A stretch of 50,230 nt of DNA from Clostridium cuniculi (GCF_004353185.1 NZ_SMUS01000031.1:1-50230); one strand, 5' to 3'; counted from the stretch's first letter, positions 23,184 through 31,477 are shown. The notes: a model not told the origin generated them from the letters alone. Made by a program: numbers and translations.

Positions 23184-24224
23184 ATGGGGTTTAGATTTAG
23201 AAAAAGTATAAATTTAGGCGGTGGATTTAGAATAAATCTAAGTAAAAGTGGTATAGGCTACAGCTTTGGTGTGCCTGGCTATAGAGTTACAAAAACTGCT
23301 AAAGGAAAAACTAGAAAAACATATTCTATTCCTGGCACTGGGATTTCTTATATTCAAGAATCCAAAAAAGTCCAAAAAAATAAAACATATAATAATTCTA
23401 ATAATTTAAATAATCAATACATATATAATGTTGAAAATAGTATGCAAGAAATAACTAATGCTCAAATTGAACAACTTCAATCTGCTGAGCATAAAGATTT
23501 AATACATAAAATAGAAAATATCTCAAGCTTAGATGCTATCAGCAATATTTTATTATTTTTAATAATATTTTCAACTATTCCTGGTTTAATTATTTGCCCT
23601 ATAGTTGGATTAATATTGAAAATTTTAATTCTAACAAAATGGAGAGTAAATTTAGATTATAGTTTTGAAGATGATACTTATAAGGAGTTTGAGAATAAAG
23701 TAAACGCTTGGTTCAACTTAAATCAAAGCGAAAAAAAATGGCAAGTAACTCATGAAGCTACTGTAATAAATAAAAAAATATCTGCAGGAGCTTCAACTAA
23801 TATAAAAAGAGCGCCATTAAAAATATTAAAAAAGACACCTTACTTTATTAAAAGTAATATTAATCCAATTTTATTAGAGTTAAAAAAAGAAAAGTTATTT
23901 ATATTTCCAGATAAAATCTTAATTTTTAATAATAATAAAATTGGAGCTATATCTTATAATGATATTCAAATTAATATTCAGCCAACAAGTTTTATTGAAA
24001 ATCAATCTGTTCCCAAAGATTCAAAAATATTGTCCTATACATGGCAATATGTAAATAAAAATGGTGGTCCAGATAAAAGATATAAAAATAATAGACAACT
24101 TCCCATATGTCAATATGGATATATAAAAATAAAGTCTAATGATGCTTTAAATGTTGAATTATTATTATCAAATTTAAGTGTAGTAAACGAATTTTATAGT
24201 TTACAAAATATAAATAACTATTGA
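23184..24224 (+). CDS. DUF4236-domain membrane protein
   Basis: The first ~55 residues match DUF4236: MGFRFRKSINLGGGFRINLS, SKSGIGYSFGVPGYR, then YSIPGTGISY. A hydrophobic stretch near residues 118-150 (ISNILLFLIIFSTIPGLIICPIVGLIL) would span the membrane once or twice. The rest looks soluble and beta-rich. The ATG follows AGGAGG. DUF4236 function is not established. In the lysogeny module it is probably expressed from the prophage, so a host-modifying or superinfection role is possible (inference). Confidence 0.75.
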   Translation: MGFRFRKSINLGGGFRINLSKSGIGYSFGVPGYRVTKTAKGKTRKTYSIPGTGISYIQESKKVQKNKTYNNSNNLNNQYIYNVENSMQEITNAQIEQLQSAEHKDLIHKIENISSLDAISNILLFLIIFSTIPGLIICPIVGLILKILILTKWRVNLDYSFEDDTYKEFENKVNAWFNLNQSEKKWQVTHEATVINKKISAGASTNIKRAPLKILKKTPYFIKSNINPILLELKKEKLFIFPDKILIFNNNKIGAISYNDIQINIQPTSFIENQSVPKDSKILSYTWQYVNKNGGPDKRYKNNRQLPICQYGYIKIKSNDALNVELLLSNLSVVNEFYSLQNINNY

Positions 24225-24320
24225 TATTAAATGTACTTTTATTATTTATTGATATTTTTTCAATTAAATTATGTTAATTAATTTATTTAATATTTACTAA
24301 TACTAATGAAAGGAGTTTAT

Positions 24321-24503
24321 ATGTATATGAAAGAAATAATTTTAGCTATTATTGGAATATTTGCCGCTGGAGGTGCTTTAAAACTTTATAAATCACATTC
24401 TTCTAATAAAGATAAAGATTCAAATAAGATTAATAACATAAACCAACAAGCTTTTTCTAATGATAAAGTTTATCAATCAGGGAGAGATATAAATGTTAAA
24501 TAA
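24321..24503 (+). CDS. Small membrane-anchored protein with a QSGRDIN motif (60 aa)
   Basis: One transmembrane segment (IILAIIGIFAAGGALKLY) is followed by a charged, Asn-rich tail ending VYQSGRDINVK. The C-terminal motif recurs as QAGRDIN in the next gene. AAGGAG lies 5 bases before ATG 24321. It overlaps the next gene by 11 bases. It heads the ABC-3C-like unit and could be its membrane effector (inference). Confidence 0.7.
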   Translation: MYMKEIILAIIGIFAAGGALKLYKSHSSNKDKDSNKINNINQQAFSNDKVYQSGRDINVK

Positions 24504-25038
24504 AATTGAAGTTAATCAAACTTCATATTCTAAAGGTGATTCCTTGCAAGCAGGAAGGGATATAAATATAAGTAACCACTATAATATTGATTATAATATA
24601 ATGCGATTCTATGAAGATGACATTAAAGAAATTATTATTTTCTTTTCTAACATATCTAGCAGTATTAAAGAAACTGATTTTATTGATAATAGTTCAATTC
24701 CTATAGAAGAAAAAAATAAGATTAATGATCTTAGTGAAGATTACTTTGAACTAATAAAATCTAAATCACTGCCTAATTTTAATAAGATACAATCTTTTTT
24801 GAGTGATCCTAGAAATGAATATTTTGTAGAATTATATCAAAATACTACTGAGGAGCTTCAAGAAAAAATACTTGCGGTTAGACATAAAGTGGACAAGTTT
24901 CAAGAAATATTCGATTTACTAAAAACATATATTTTAGAAAGTAATAGAGATGATAAAAACTTTATTAAGCATAGAAACAAAATAGTACTTTTTTTACACT
25001 TCATGTATTATAATTGTGATATAGGTTTTAAAAAGTAA
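24493..25038 (+). CDS. ABC-3C-like system component with a QAGRDIN motif (181 aa)
   Basis: The N-terminal 30 residues carry the LQAGRDINISN motif. The remainder is helical (IKEIIIFFSNISSSIKE, later ELQEKILAVRHKVDKFQEIFDLLKTYI). It has no recognisable enzyme domain. It lies immediately before a middle-component-like gene and a DUF2326 ATPase, the place of the effector or first component in ABC-three-component systems. The Shine-Dalgarno-like GGGAGAG before its ATG overlaps the motif codons of the previous gene. Confidence 0.7.
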   Translation: MLNKIEVNQTSYSKGDSLQAGRDINISNHYNIDYNIMRFYEDDIKEIIIFFSNISSSIKETDFIDNSSIPIEEKNKINDLSEDYFELIKSKSLPNFNKIQSFLSDPRNEYFVELYQNTTEELQEKILAVRHKVDKFQEIFDLLKTYILESNRDDKNFIKHRNKIVLFLHFMYYNCDIGFKK

Positions 25039-25058
25039 TAAATTAAGGAGGGAATATT

Positions 25059-25295
25059 ATGATTAAACCAACTAAATTTCTTAATCTTAATAGTTGTATT
25101 TTAAATTTATGTACTGATATTTTGATTGAACTATTAAAAAATAACAGTATTTCTTATGACAGTTTATATAATAAACTATCTACTAAGTTTGGATCTGAAA
25201 TTAAATACTTATTTATTCCCTCATTAGATTTTTTGTTTCTTCTAGGAAAAATTAAATATATTTCTGAAACTGATAGTTTGGAGTTGATTAAATGA
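25059..25295 (+). CDS. ABC-three-component system middle component (MC6-like)
   Basis: This 78-residue protein begins MIKPTKFLNLNSCILNLCTDILIELLKNN, and later has LFIPSLDFLFLLGKIKYI. That is the layout of the small ABC-3C middle component 6: a helical N-terminal part, then SLDFLF.LG, then a short strand pair. It overlaps the ATPase gene by 4 bases. The middle component is thought to link the ATPase to its effector. AAGGAGGG lies upstream of the ATG. Confidence 0.8.
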   Translation: MIKPTKFLNLNSCILNLCTDILIELLKNNSISYDSLYNKLSTKFGSEIKYLFIPSLDFLFLLGKIKYISETDSLELIK

Positions 25296-27070
25296 AATTA
25301 ATTAAAATTTATTCCAATGATGAAAGATTTAAGACTGTTTATTTTAGTGATGGATTAAATCTTATTGTTGGTAAAACTAATAAACAATATGATCTCTCTA
25401 GAGATAGACATAATCTTGGAAAAACAACCTTAATCTCATTAATAGATTTCTTATTACTTAAAGAAATTGATAAAAATTTTTTCCTTAAGAAGACTTGTTT
25501 TGAAAATCATATTTTTTTCTTAGAATTAGAAACAATTGAAAAAAAATATATAACAATTAAACGAGCTGTTAAAAATAATTCTAAAATTAGTATAAAAATA
25601 TCTTCTGAAAAAAATAATAATTTTACAAATGAATTAAATTGGGATTATATTGATTTACCTCTTACTAGTAGTAACAACTCGAAAAATCCTAAATTTATTT
25701 TAAATAATCTTCTTAATTTTAATACTCTTAATGAATATGGATATAGAAAAATAATAAATTATTTTCTTAGAAATCAAAAAGATTATATAGATACTTTTCA
25801 ACTTAGTAAATTTAAAGGTAATGATGCAAGTTGGAAACCTATTCTGTTTGAATTGTTAGGGTTTGACAATACTTCATTGAAAGAAAAATATAAATTAAGT
25901 GCTGAATTAGAAAAAAAAGAAAATTATATAAAGAAAATAGAAAAAGATTTTGATGTAAATCATAATGAAATAGATAAACTTAATGGCTTAATACAAATAA
26001 AAGAAAATGAAAAACAAAATATTCTTGAAACGATTAATAAATTTAATTTTTATATAAAAGAGCAAGGCTTGAATAAAGAACTTATTGAAAATATTGAAGA
26101 GAAAATATCAAAGTTAAATACTGAACAATATAACCTTGAATATGAAATTAACAACTTAAAAGATTCAATATACAACGAAGTAACTTTTGATATCAATTCT
26201 ACAGAAAAAATATTTAAAGAAGTTAATATTTATTTTACCGAACAGTTGAAAAAAAGCTATGAAGACTTAATAAAATTCAACACTCAAATCACTACTGAAA
26301 GAAATAAACATATTAAATCAACACTTTTAGATAAAGAATATAAATTGTTAGAAGTAAAAAAAGAACTAACTGCTCTTAATTCTAGAAGACAAGATATTTT
26401 ATCATTACTTAAAGAAACAGATACATTTAAGAAATATAAATCTTTTGAAATGGATTTAATTAAAATAGAACGTGAAATTGCAACATTAGAATCAAAAATT
26501 GAAAATGCTTCTGTTGCAAGGGAGGAAATTCAAGAAGTATATAAAATTAGGAATAGAATAGCTTCACTCTCTACTATATTGGGGGATCTTATTTCTAATC
26601 CTAATAATACACGTTATATTAATATAAAAAATACTTTCTCTAAATTAGTAAACAGTATTATAATGAAACCAGGATTGCTTTCTATAAACCAAAATAAAAA
26701 CGGAAATATAGATTTTGAAGCTGAAATAATAGATGAAAATGGAGCTACAACTTCTGAAGCAGATGGATTTACTTATAGAAAAATATTATGTGCTTGTTTC
26801 GATTTATCTATTATTATTAATTACTTAGATAAAAATTTTGTTAGATTCGTTTACCATGATGGTTGTCTTGAAAGTTTAGACCCTAGAAAACAATATAATT
26901 ACTTGAAATTAATTGAAGAATTGTGTAATAAATATGATATACAATACATTTTAACTGCCATCGAAAGTGATATAACTAAAAATAATTATAAATTTAATAC
27001 TTCTCCTAATATTGCTGTTTCATTATCTGACGATGATGATAAAAGTAATTTATTTGGATTTAAATTTTAA
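25292..27070 (+). CDS. DUF2326 ABC ATPase with long coiled coil (ABC-3C ATPase)
   Basis: The 592-residue protein has an SMC/RecN-like layout. The N-terminal half-site contains GLNLIVGKTN and then the split P-loop HNLGKTTLIS near residues 40-49. Residues ~200-410 are coiled coil. The C-terminal half holds FVYHDGCLESLD near residue 520 (Walker B region) and YILTAIESDI. This matches DUF2326 ATPases of ABC-three-component systems, predicted by comparative genomics to act in nucleoprotein-based conflict. It would be the sensor/motor. The gene ends at a strong terminator (27070-27096). Confidence 0.88.
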   Translation: MKLIKIYSNDERFKTVYFSDGLNLIVGKTNKQYDLSRDRHNLGKTTLISLIDFLLLKEIDKNFFLKKTCFENHIFFLELETIEKKYITIKRAVKNNSKISIKISSEKNNNFTNELNWDYIDLPLTSSNNSKNPKFILNNLLNFNTLNEYGYRKIINYFLRNQKDYIDTFQLSKFKGNDASWKPILFELLGFDNTSLKEKYKLSAELEKKENYIKKIEKDFDVNHNEIDKLNGLIQIKENEKQNILETINKFNFYIKEQGLNKELIENIEEKISKLNTEQYNLEYEINNLKDSIYNEVTFDINSTEKIFKEVNIYFTEQLKKSYEDLIKFNTQITTERNKHIKSTLLDKEYKLLEVKKELTALNSRRQDILSLLKETDTFKKYKSFEMDLIKIEREIATLESKIENASVAREEIQEVYKIRNRIASLSTILGDLISNPNNTRYINIKNTFSKLVNSIIMKPGLLSINQNKNGNIDFEAEIIDENGATTSEADGFTYRKILCACFDLSIIINYLDKNFVRFVYHDGCLESLDPRKQYNYLKLIEELCNKYDIQYILTAIESDITKNNYKFNTSPNIAVSLSDDDDKSNLFGFKF

Positions 27071-27096
27071 GGTGTTCTTCATGAACACCTTTTTTA
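27070..27096 (+). terminator. Terminator of the ABC-3C-like unit
   Basis: AGGTGTTC (27070-27077) pairs with GAACACCT (27083-27090) around TTCAT, followed by TTTTTT. It starts at the stop codon of the ATPase gene. The same stem occurs inside the ArpU gene at 15512. Confidence 0.85.
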
Positions 27097-27099
27097 TAA

Positions 27100-27128
27100 T
27101 TGTCAAAAGAACATACGTTTGCTATAAT
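27100..27128 (+). promoter_or_regulatory. Promoter with LexA-box-like sequence for the ImmA-like protease gene
   Basis: TTGTCA (27100-27105) and TATAAT (27123-27128) are 17 bases apart, with TG before the -10. The spacer holds GAACATACGTTT (27109-27120), matching the clostridial LexA pattern GAAC-N4-GTTT and the core of the Bacillus box. LexA bound there would block polymerase until DNA damage. Confidence 0.7.
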
Positions 27129-27162
27129 TTTGTTATATATTTTTGTAAGGGAGTAACATTAT

Positions 27163-27660
27163 ATGAAATACATTACAGACATTTATAAAATTATAGAAAA
27201 AGAAAAAATTCTTTATGAAGAAAGAGACCTTTCTAAATTTAAATCAAAAGGTTTGTATATTAAACTTAATGGATATAAGCCTATGATTTTTATAGATAAA
27301 AAAATTATACATATTAGTAATACTTATATCTCTATTCTAGCTGAAGAATTAGGACATTACTTTACTACACATGGAGATCTAATTGAAAATAGTAAGTCAT
27401 TTAATGATAGCTTGCTAAAAATAAAAAAAGAAAGTTTAGCTCGTGAATGGGCTGCTAAATTCTTAATAAATAATGATGAATTTCTCCAAGCTCTTCTAGC
27501 TTGTATTTGTAGTAAATATGATATGTGTGAATATTTCAATGTAAATTCTGAGATATTAAGTACTAAAATAAATTCTATTTTAAGGGACGAAAAGAAATAT
27601 AAAGAAATAAAAGAAAAGTTAAAAGAACATGAATTTCAATATAACTCATGTACAATTTAG
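27163..27660 (+). CDS. ImmA/IrrE-family metallopeptidase-like protein
   Basis: The 165-residue product has the family core SNTYISILAEELGHYFTTHGD. The usual zinc motif HExxH appears as EELGH, so the first His is replaced; the second His and a further His-Gly-Asp remain, and a downstream Glu is present in SLAREWAAKFLI. ImmA proteins cleave short XRE repressors to induce mobile elements. This gene is separate from the ABC unit and has its own LexA-box-like promoter. It may be a functional variant; I cannot tell from sequence alone whether it cleaves. Confidence 0.82.
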   Translation: MKYITDIYKIIEKEKILYEERDLSKFKSKGLYIKLNGYKPMIFIDKKIIHISNTYISILAEELGHYFTTHGDLIENSKSFNDSLLKIKKESLAREWAAKFLINNDEFLQALLACICSKYDMCEYFNVNSEILSTKINSILRDEKKYKEIKEKLKEHEFQYNSCTI

Positions 27661-27755
27661 CTTTAATACATATTAATAAAAAAATATTTATACATACACA
27701 TTAGATTTATTATTTCTTTTATATTTTAATTAACTAAAGAATGGAGGTATTTATT

Positions 27756-28778
27756 ATGAGACTGCCAAACGGATATGGAAGCGTATATAAATTATCAGGA
27801 AAAAGAAGAAATCCATTTATAGCAAGAAAAACTATTGGATGGAATGATGAAGGAAAACAAATATATAGAACTATTGGATACTATCAAACTAAAAAATTAG
27901 CCTTGCAAGCACTAGCCGACTTTAATGATAATCCTTATGATATTGAAGTATCAACTTTAACATTTTCGGATGTATTTGATAGATGGAAAGAACAAAAATT
28001 CAATGATATCTCTAAATCTGCTATAAATGGCTATAATGCTGCTTATGAGACGTCAAAAGAATTACATGATGTAAAATTTGTTGATATAAAAACAATGCAT
28101 CTACAATCCATTATAAACAATTGTGGTAAAGGTTATGATACTCTAAGAAAAATTCGTGTTTTATACAATCAACTTTTCAAATATGCTATGGAAAATGATA
28201 TTGTTAATAAAGACTATTCTTCTTTTATTGATATAGGGAAAAAAGTAGAACCTACATCTAGAAAACCATTTACAGAAAAAGAAATCCAACGCTTATTTTC
28301 TATGGTTGATTCTATCCCCTATACAGATACAATTCTTATAATGATTTATACTGGGTTAAGAATAGGTGAATTATTAATATTAAAACCTTCTGATATAAAC
28401 TTGAAGGAAAGAACAATAACTGGTGGTATAAAAACTGATGCAGGTAAAAATAGAATAATTCCTATAAATAAAAAAGTTCTACCTTTTATTGAAAAAAGAT
28501 TAAATGAAAATAATGAATATTTAATTATAAATGATTTAGGTAAACAAATGAAATATGATAATTATTATAAAGAAAAGTTTATACCTATAATGGAGCAATT
28601 AAACATGGACCATAAGCCTCATGATTGCCGTCATACTTTTGCTACTCTTATGAGTAATAGTAATGCTAATAAAACTGCAATAAAGAAAATTATAGGTCAT
28701 AGTAGTTATGCTACAACAGAAAAGATTTATACACATAAAGATATTGAAGAATTGAGAAAAGCAGTAGATTTAATATAA
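27756..28778 (+). CDS. int: Lysogeny integrase (tyrosine recombinase)
   Basis: The 340-residue protein has the full layout: an N-terminal arm-binding AP2-like domain (GYGSVYKLSGKRRNPFIARKT), a core-binding domain, and the catalytic domain with Arg in IYTGLRIGELL, Lys in KTDAGKNR, HxxR in HDCRHTF, His in IIGHSS and Tyr in EKIYTHKD. The ATG at 27756 has GGAGG upstream. It is the last prophage gene before the host rpsI and points at the attachment site, as usual. Confidence 0.95.
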   Translation: MRLPNGYGSVYKLSGKRRNPFIARKTIGWNDEGKQIYRTIGYYQTKKLALQALADFNDNPYDIEVSTLTFSDVFDRWKEQKFNDISKSAINGYNAAYETSKELHDVKFVDIKTMHLQSIINNCGKGYDTLRKIRVLYNQLFKYAMENDIVNKDYSSFIDIGKKVEPTSRKPFTEKEIQRLFSMVDSIPYTDTILIMIYTGLRIGELLILKPSDINLKERTITGGIKTDAGKNRIIPINKKVLPFIEKRLNENNEYLIINDLGKQMKYDNYYKEKFIPIMEQLNMDHKPHDCRHTFATLMSNSNANKTAIKKIIGHSSYATTEKIYTHKDIEELRKAVDLI

Positions 28779-28783
28779 AAATT

Positions 28784-28816
28784 TGTTAGTTACATGTTAG
28801 TTATATGTTAGTTATA
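28784..28816. repeat. Three tandem 11-base repeats, probable integrase arm sites
   Basis: TGTTAGTTACA, TGTTAGTTATA and TGTTAGTTATA follow without gaps, 6 bases after the integrase stop. Direct repeats of this size next to int are typical arm-type binding sites of integrases with an AP2-like N-terminus. Confidence 0.7.
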
Positions 28817-28903
28817 GATAAAAAAATAGAGATTTTCATATATTTTTATATAAAAGGAAATCCCACAACTACTTGAGTTGTGGGATTTTGTAAACTCCAA
28901 ATA
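28817..28903. other. Prophage-chromosome junction (att region)
   Basis: The junction must lie between the arm-site repeats and rpsI, since the integrase gene and rpsI are both complete. The interval holds A+T-rich DNA and the shared terminator. The exact core cannot be fixed because the other end of the prophage is outside the window. Confidence 0.6.
28858..28889. terminator. Bidirectional terminator of rplM-rpsI and the integrase
   Basis: AAATCCCACAACT (28858-28870) pairs perfectly with AGTTGTGGGATTT (28876-28888) around ACTTG. T-rich tails follow on both strands. It serves rpsI on the minus strand and converging int on the plus strand. Confidence 0.85.
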
Positions 28904-29296
28904 TTATCTCTTAGAGAATTGTGGAGCTCTTCTTGCTTTCTTAAGACCGTATTTCTTTCTTTCTTTCATTCTTGGGTCTCTTGTTACGAAACCAGCTTTC
29001 TTTAATTCAGATTTTAAGTTTTCATCTGATTTAATTAAAGCTCTTGTTATTCCGTGTCTGATAGCTCCAGCTTGACCTGTGAATCCACCACCGTGAACGT
29101 TAACTAATACATCAAATTTATCCTTAGTTCCTGTTAAAACTAATGGTTGGTTAACGATCATTCTTAAAGTTTCTAAACCAAAGAAATTTTCGATTTCTCT
29201 GTTATTGATAACAACTTTACCGTTTCCTGGTACAAGTCTAACTCTTGCAACTGATTTTTTTCTTCTTCCAGTACCCATGTATTGAACTTTTGCCAT
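28904..29296 (-). CDS. rpsI: 30S ribosomal protein S9
   Basis: The 130-residue protein has the S9 features: [18 protein letters not shown] at the start, [15 protein letters not shown], and the C-terminal RAPQFSKR tail that reaches the P-site tRNA. It is complete, so the prophage next to it does not disrupt it. It is the second gene of the rplM-rpsI operon, 26 bases after rplM. Confidence 0.98.
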   Translation of the reverse strand: MAKVQYMGTGRRKKSVARVRLVPGNGKVVINNREIENFFGLETLRMIVNQPLVLTGTKDKFDVLVNVHGGGFTGQAGAIRHGITRALIKSDENLKSELKKAGFVTRDPRMKERKKYGLKKARRAPQFSKR

Positions 29297-29322
29297 TTTT
29301 TATTCCTCCTCCCGAGCCTGTA

Positions 29323-29757
29323 TTAGTACTTTAATTCAAGTACTTCTGGTTGTTGAGCTGCATGTTCGTGCTCAGCACCTTGGTATACTTTTAACTTCTT
29401 AAGCATTTTTCTTCCTAATACTCCTGTTGGAAGCATTCTTCTAACAGCTTCTTCGAAAGCGAACTCAGGTTTCTTAGCTAATACTTCTCTATATGGAGTC
29501 TCTTTTAATCCACCTGGATATAAACTGTGCTTTCTCATCATTTTTTGATCTAACTTCTTACCAGTTAAAACAACCTTTTCAGCATTGATAACTATTACGA
29601 AATCTCCGCAGTCAACATTTGGTGTAAATGTTGGCTTATTCTTTCCTCTTAATATTGAAGCAACTTGGCTAGCAACTCTTCCTAGTGGCTTACCAGCAGC
29701 ATCAACAACATACCATTTTCTTTCAACTTCTTGTGCTTTTGCAATGTATGATTTCAT
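29323..29757 (-). CDS. rplM: 50S ribosomal protein L13
   Basis: The 144-residue protein shows the L13 signature: [34 protein letters not shown] and the basic [22 protein letters not shown]. It is an early assembly protein of the large subunit. ATG 29757 follows GGGAGGG. The gene is preceded by a consensus promoter and a ~105-base leader, where L13 autoregulation is known in Firmicutes. Confidence 0.98.
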   Translation of the reverse strand: MKSYIAKAQEVERKWYVVDAAGKPLGRVASQVASILRGKNKPTFTPNVDCGDFVIVINAEKVVLTGKKLDQKMMRKHSLYPGGLKETPYREVLAKKPEFAFEEAVRRMLPTGVLGRKMLKKLKVYQGAEHEHAAQQPEVLELKY

Positions 29758-29900
29758 GTTTTTCCCTCCCTGAACTTACATTTATCGTTATACCTCATAT
29801 GTATAACATTTATGTCAAGACCTCGGGGCTCGTGGCCTTTCGTACATAAATTATTCTAACAAACAAATTAAATTATAATACACGCTTACGGGCGTGTCAA
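29758..29900 (-). promoter_or_regulatory. rplM-rpsI promoter and L13-type leader
   Basis: TTGACA (29895-29900) and TATAAT (29872-29877) are perfect and 17 bases apart. ACACGC/GCGTGT (29880-29885 and 29892-29897) forms an inverted repeat within the promoter. The leader, starting near 29865, contains GGCCACGAGCCCCGAGGTC and a second hairpin around TTATAC..GTATAA. L13 leaders are known in low-GC Gram-positives; I assign this one by position and structure. Confidence 0.7.
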
Positions 29901-29919
29901 CAATTTTTATTAAAAATTT

Positions 29920-30654
29920 TTAATAATATACTTCTTTTAACAATAATCCATTAGGTGGAACACAGTCACCAGCTAAAGTCCTATCCTTTTTAGCTATTAT
30001 ATCTGATATAGAACTCGCAGGAATCTTTCCTCTTCCAACATTTATTAAGGTCCCAACTATTATTCTAACCATATTATATAAAAAACCATCACCACTTACA
30101 GAAATTTTTATAATTTTTTCTGTTTTCTCTACTTTTATATCAAAAATAGTCCTTATAGTTCCTTTTACCGAACTTCCTTGGGTTTTAAAGGCAGCAAAAT
30201 CATGAGTTCCAATAAATTGTTTTGCACCTTTCTTCATTTCTTCAATATTTAAATCATATTTATAATGGTATACTTGATTTCTCATTAATGCTGAAGGCAC
30301 CTGATCATTTAATATGTAATATTCATATGTCTTACCTTTAGCACAATATCTTGCATGAAAATCTTCTTCTACCTTTTCAGATTTAATTACAACTATATCA
30401 TTAGGTAGTTTAACATTTAGTGCCTCTCTAAACCTTTCTGGAGGCACATTAGTATTAGTTTTAAAGTTAGCAACAAAACCTTTTGCATGTACTCCAGCAT
30501 CTGTTCTAGAGCTTCCTGTTACTTCACAAACTTCCTTAGTAACAAGAAAGAGAGCCTCTTCTATCTCTCCTTGTATTGTTCTCATTCCTTTTTGTTTTTG
30601 CCAACCATAATAATTAGTTCCATCATATTCCAAAGTTAACTTTATATTATTCAA
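29920..30654 (-). CDS. truA: tRNA pseudouridine38-40 synthase
   Basis: The 244-residue product has the TruA motifs: LTLEYDGTNYYGWQKQ near the start and SSRTDAGVHAKG with the catalytic Asp near residue 52. It isomerises U38-40 in the anticodon arm. The start is a TTG at 30654 with AAGGTG upstream. It is the fourth gene of the ecfA1-ecfA2-ecfT-truA operon. Confidence 0.97.
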   Translation of the reverse strand: MNNIKLTLEYDGTNYYGWQKQKGMRTIQGEIEEALFLVTKEVCEVTGSSRTDAGVHAKGFVANFKTNTNVPPERFREALNVKLPNDIVVIKSEKVEEDFHARYCAKGKTYEYYILNDQVPSALMRNQVYHYKYDLNIEEMKKGAKQFIGTHDFAAFKTQGSSVKGTIRTIFDIKVEKTEKIIKISVSGDGFLYNMVRIIVGTLINVGRGKIPASSISDIIAKKDRTLAGDCVPPNGLLLKEVYY

Positions 30655-30679
30655 GTTATCACCTTTTTAATCCAAATTA

Positions 30680-31477
30680 TTAAATTGCAAATCTAACGAT
30701 AAGCGTACTTACAAATAATAGTGCAAAAACTCCAAATGCAATAAAATCTTTAGAAGTGAACTTTAAAACTTTCATTCTAGTTCTACCAGCTCCCCCTCTA
30801 TAGCATCTTGCTTCCATAGCCATTGCAAGCTCATCTGCTCTTCTAAAAGAACTAATAAATAACGGTACTAGTAATGGTATTAAGCTTTTTGCTTTTTGAA
30901 TCAATCCACCTGTTTCAAAATCAGCACCTCTTGCTTTTTGTGCCTTCATTATTTTATCAGTTTCATCTATAAGAGTAGGTATAAATCTCAATGCTATTGT
31001 CATCATCATAGCTAATTCATGTGCAATTTCTTTTCCAATAGGTTTTAATAGTCTTTCTATTCCATCTGTTAATTCTATAGGGGATGTTGTTAATGTTAAA
31101 ACTGAAGTTCCCATTATAAGAAGTATTAATCTTATTGCCATAAAAAATGCAGTTCTTATTCCTGATTCATAAATTTTTATAAATCCAAGATGAAAAATCA
31201 ATCTACCTTCTCTAAGCATAAAAATATTTAATATAGCTGTTAGTGCTATTAATAAAAATACAGGTTTTAATCCTTTATAAAGATACCTTGGAGATATTTT
31301 TGCAATATAAACTACCAAAGCTAAAAACGCTACAACAAATATATACCCAACAAATTTATCAATAATAAATAAACTTATTATAAATAAAAATGAAATTAAT
31401 ATTTTTGTTCTTGGATCTAGTTTATGTATAAAAGATTCACCTGGTATATATTGACCTATAGTTATATCTTTAATCAT
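30680..31477 (-). CDS. ecfT: ECF transporter transmembrane protein EcfT
   Basis: The 265-residue membrane protein starts ITIGQYIPGESFIHKLDPRTKIL, has about five hydrophobic segments and carries the coupling-helix motifs ARGADF and EARCYRGG with their Ala-Arg-Gly/Arg-Cys-Tyr cores. It links the two ATPases to exchangeable substrate-binding S components in the group II vitamin/metal ECF transporter. Its place after ecfA1 and ecfA2 next to the alpha operon is conserved in Firmicutes. Confidence 0.96.
   Translation of the reverse strand: MIKDITIGQYIPGESFIHKLDPRTKILISFLFIISLFIIDKFVGYIFVVAFLALVVYIAKISPRYLYKGLKPVFLLIALTAILNIFMLREGRLIFHLGFIKIYESGIRTAFFMAIRLILLIMGTSVLTLTTSPIELTDGIERLLKPIGKEIAHELAMMMTIALRFIPTLIDETDKIMKAQKARGADFETGGLIQKAKSLIPLLVPLFISSFRRADELAMAMEARCYRGGAGRTRMKVLKFTSKDFIAFGVFALLFVSTLIVRFAI

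Noticed and set aside
28784..28816. Tandem repeats as a CRISPR array
   Set aside because: The units are 11 bases with no spacers. No CRISPR array or cas gene is visible anywhere in the window.
28904..29296. Disruption of rpsI by the prophage
   Set aside because: The reading frame is complete with the conserved SKR terminus and an intact terminator.
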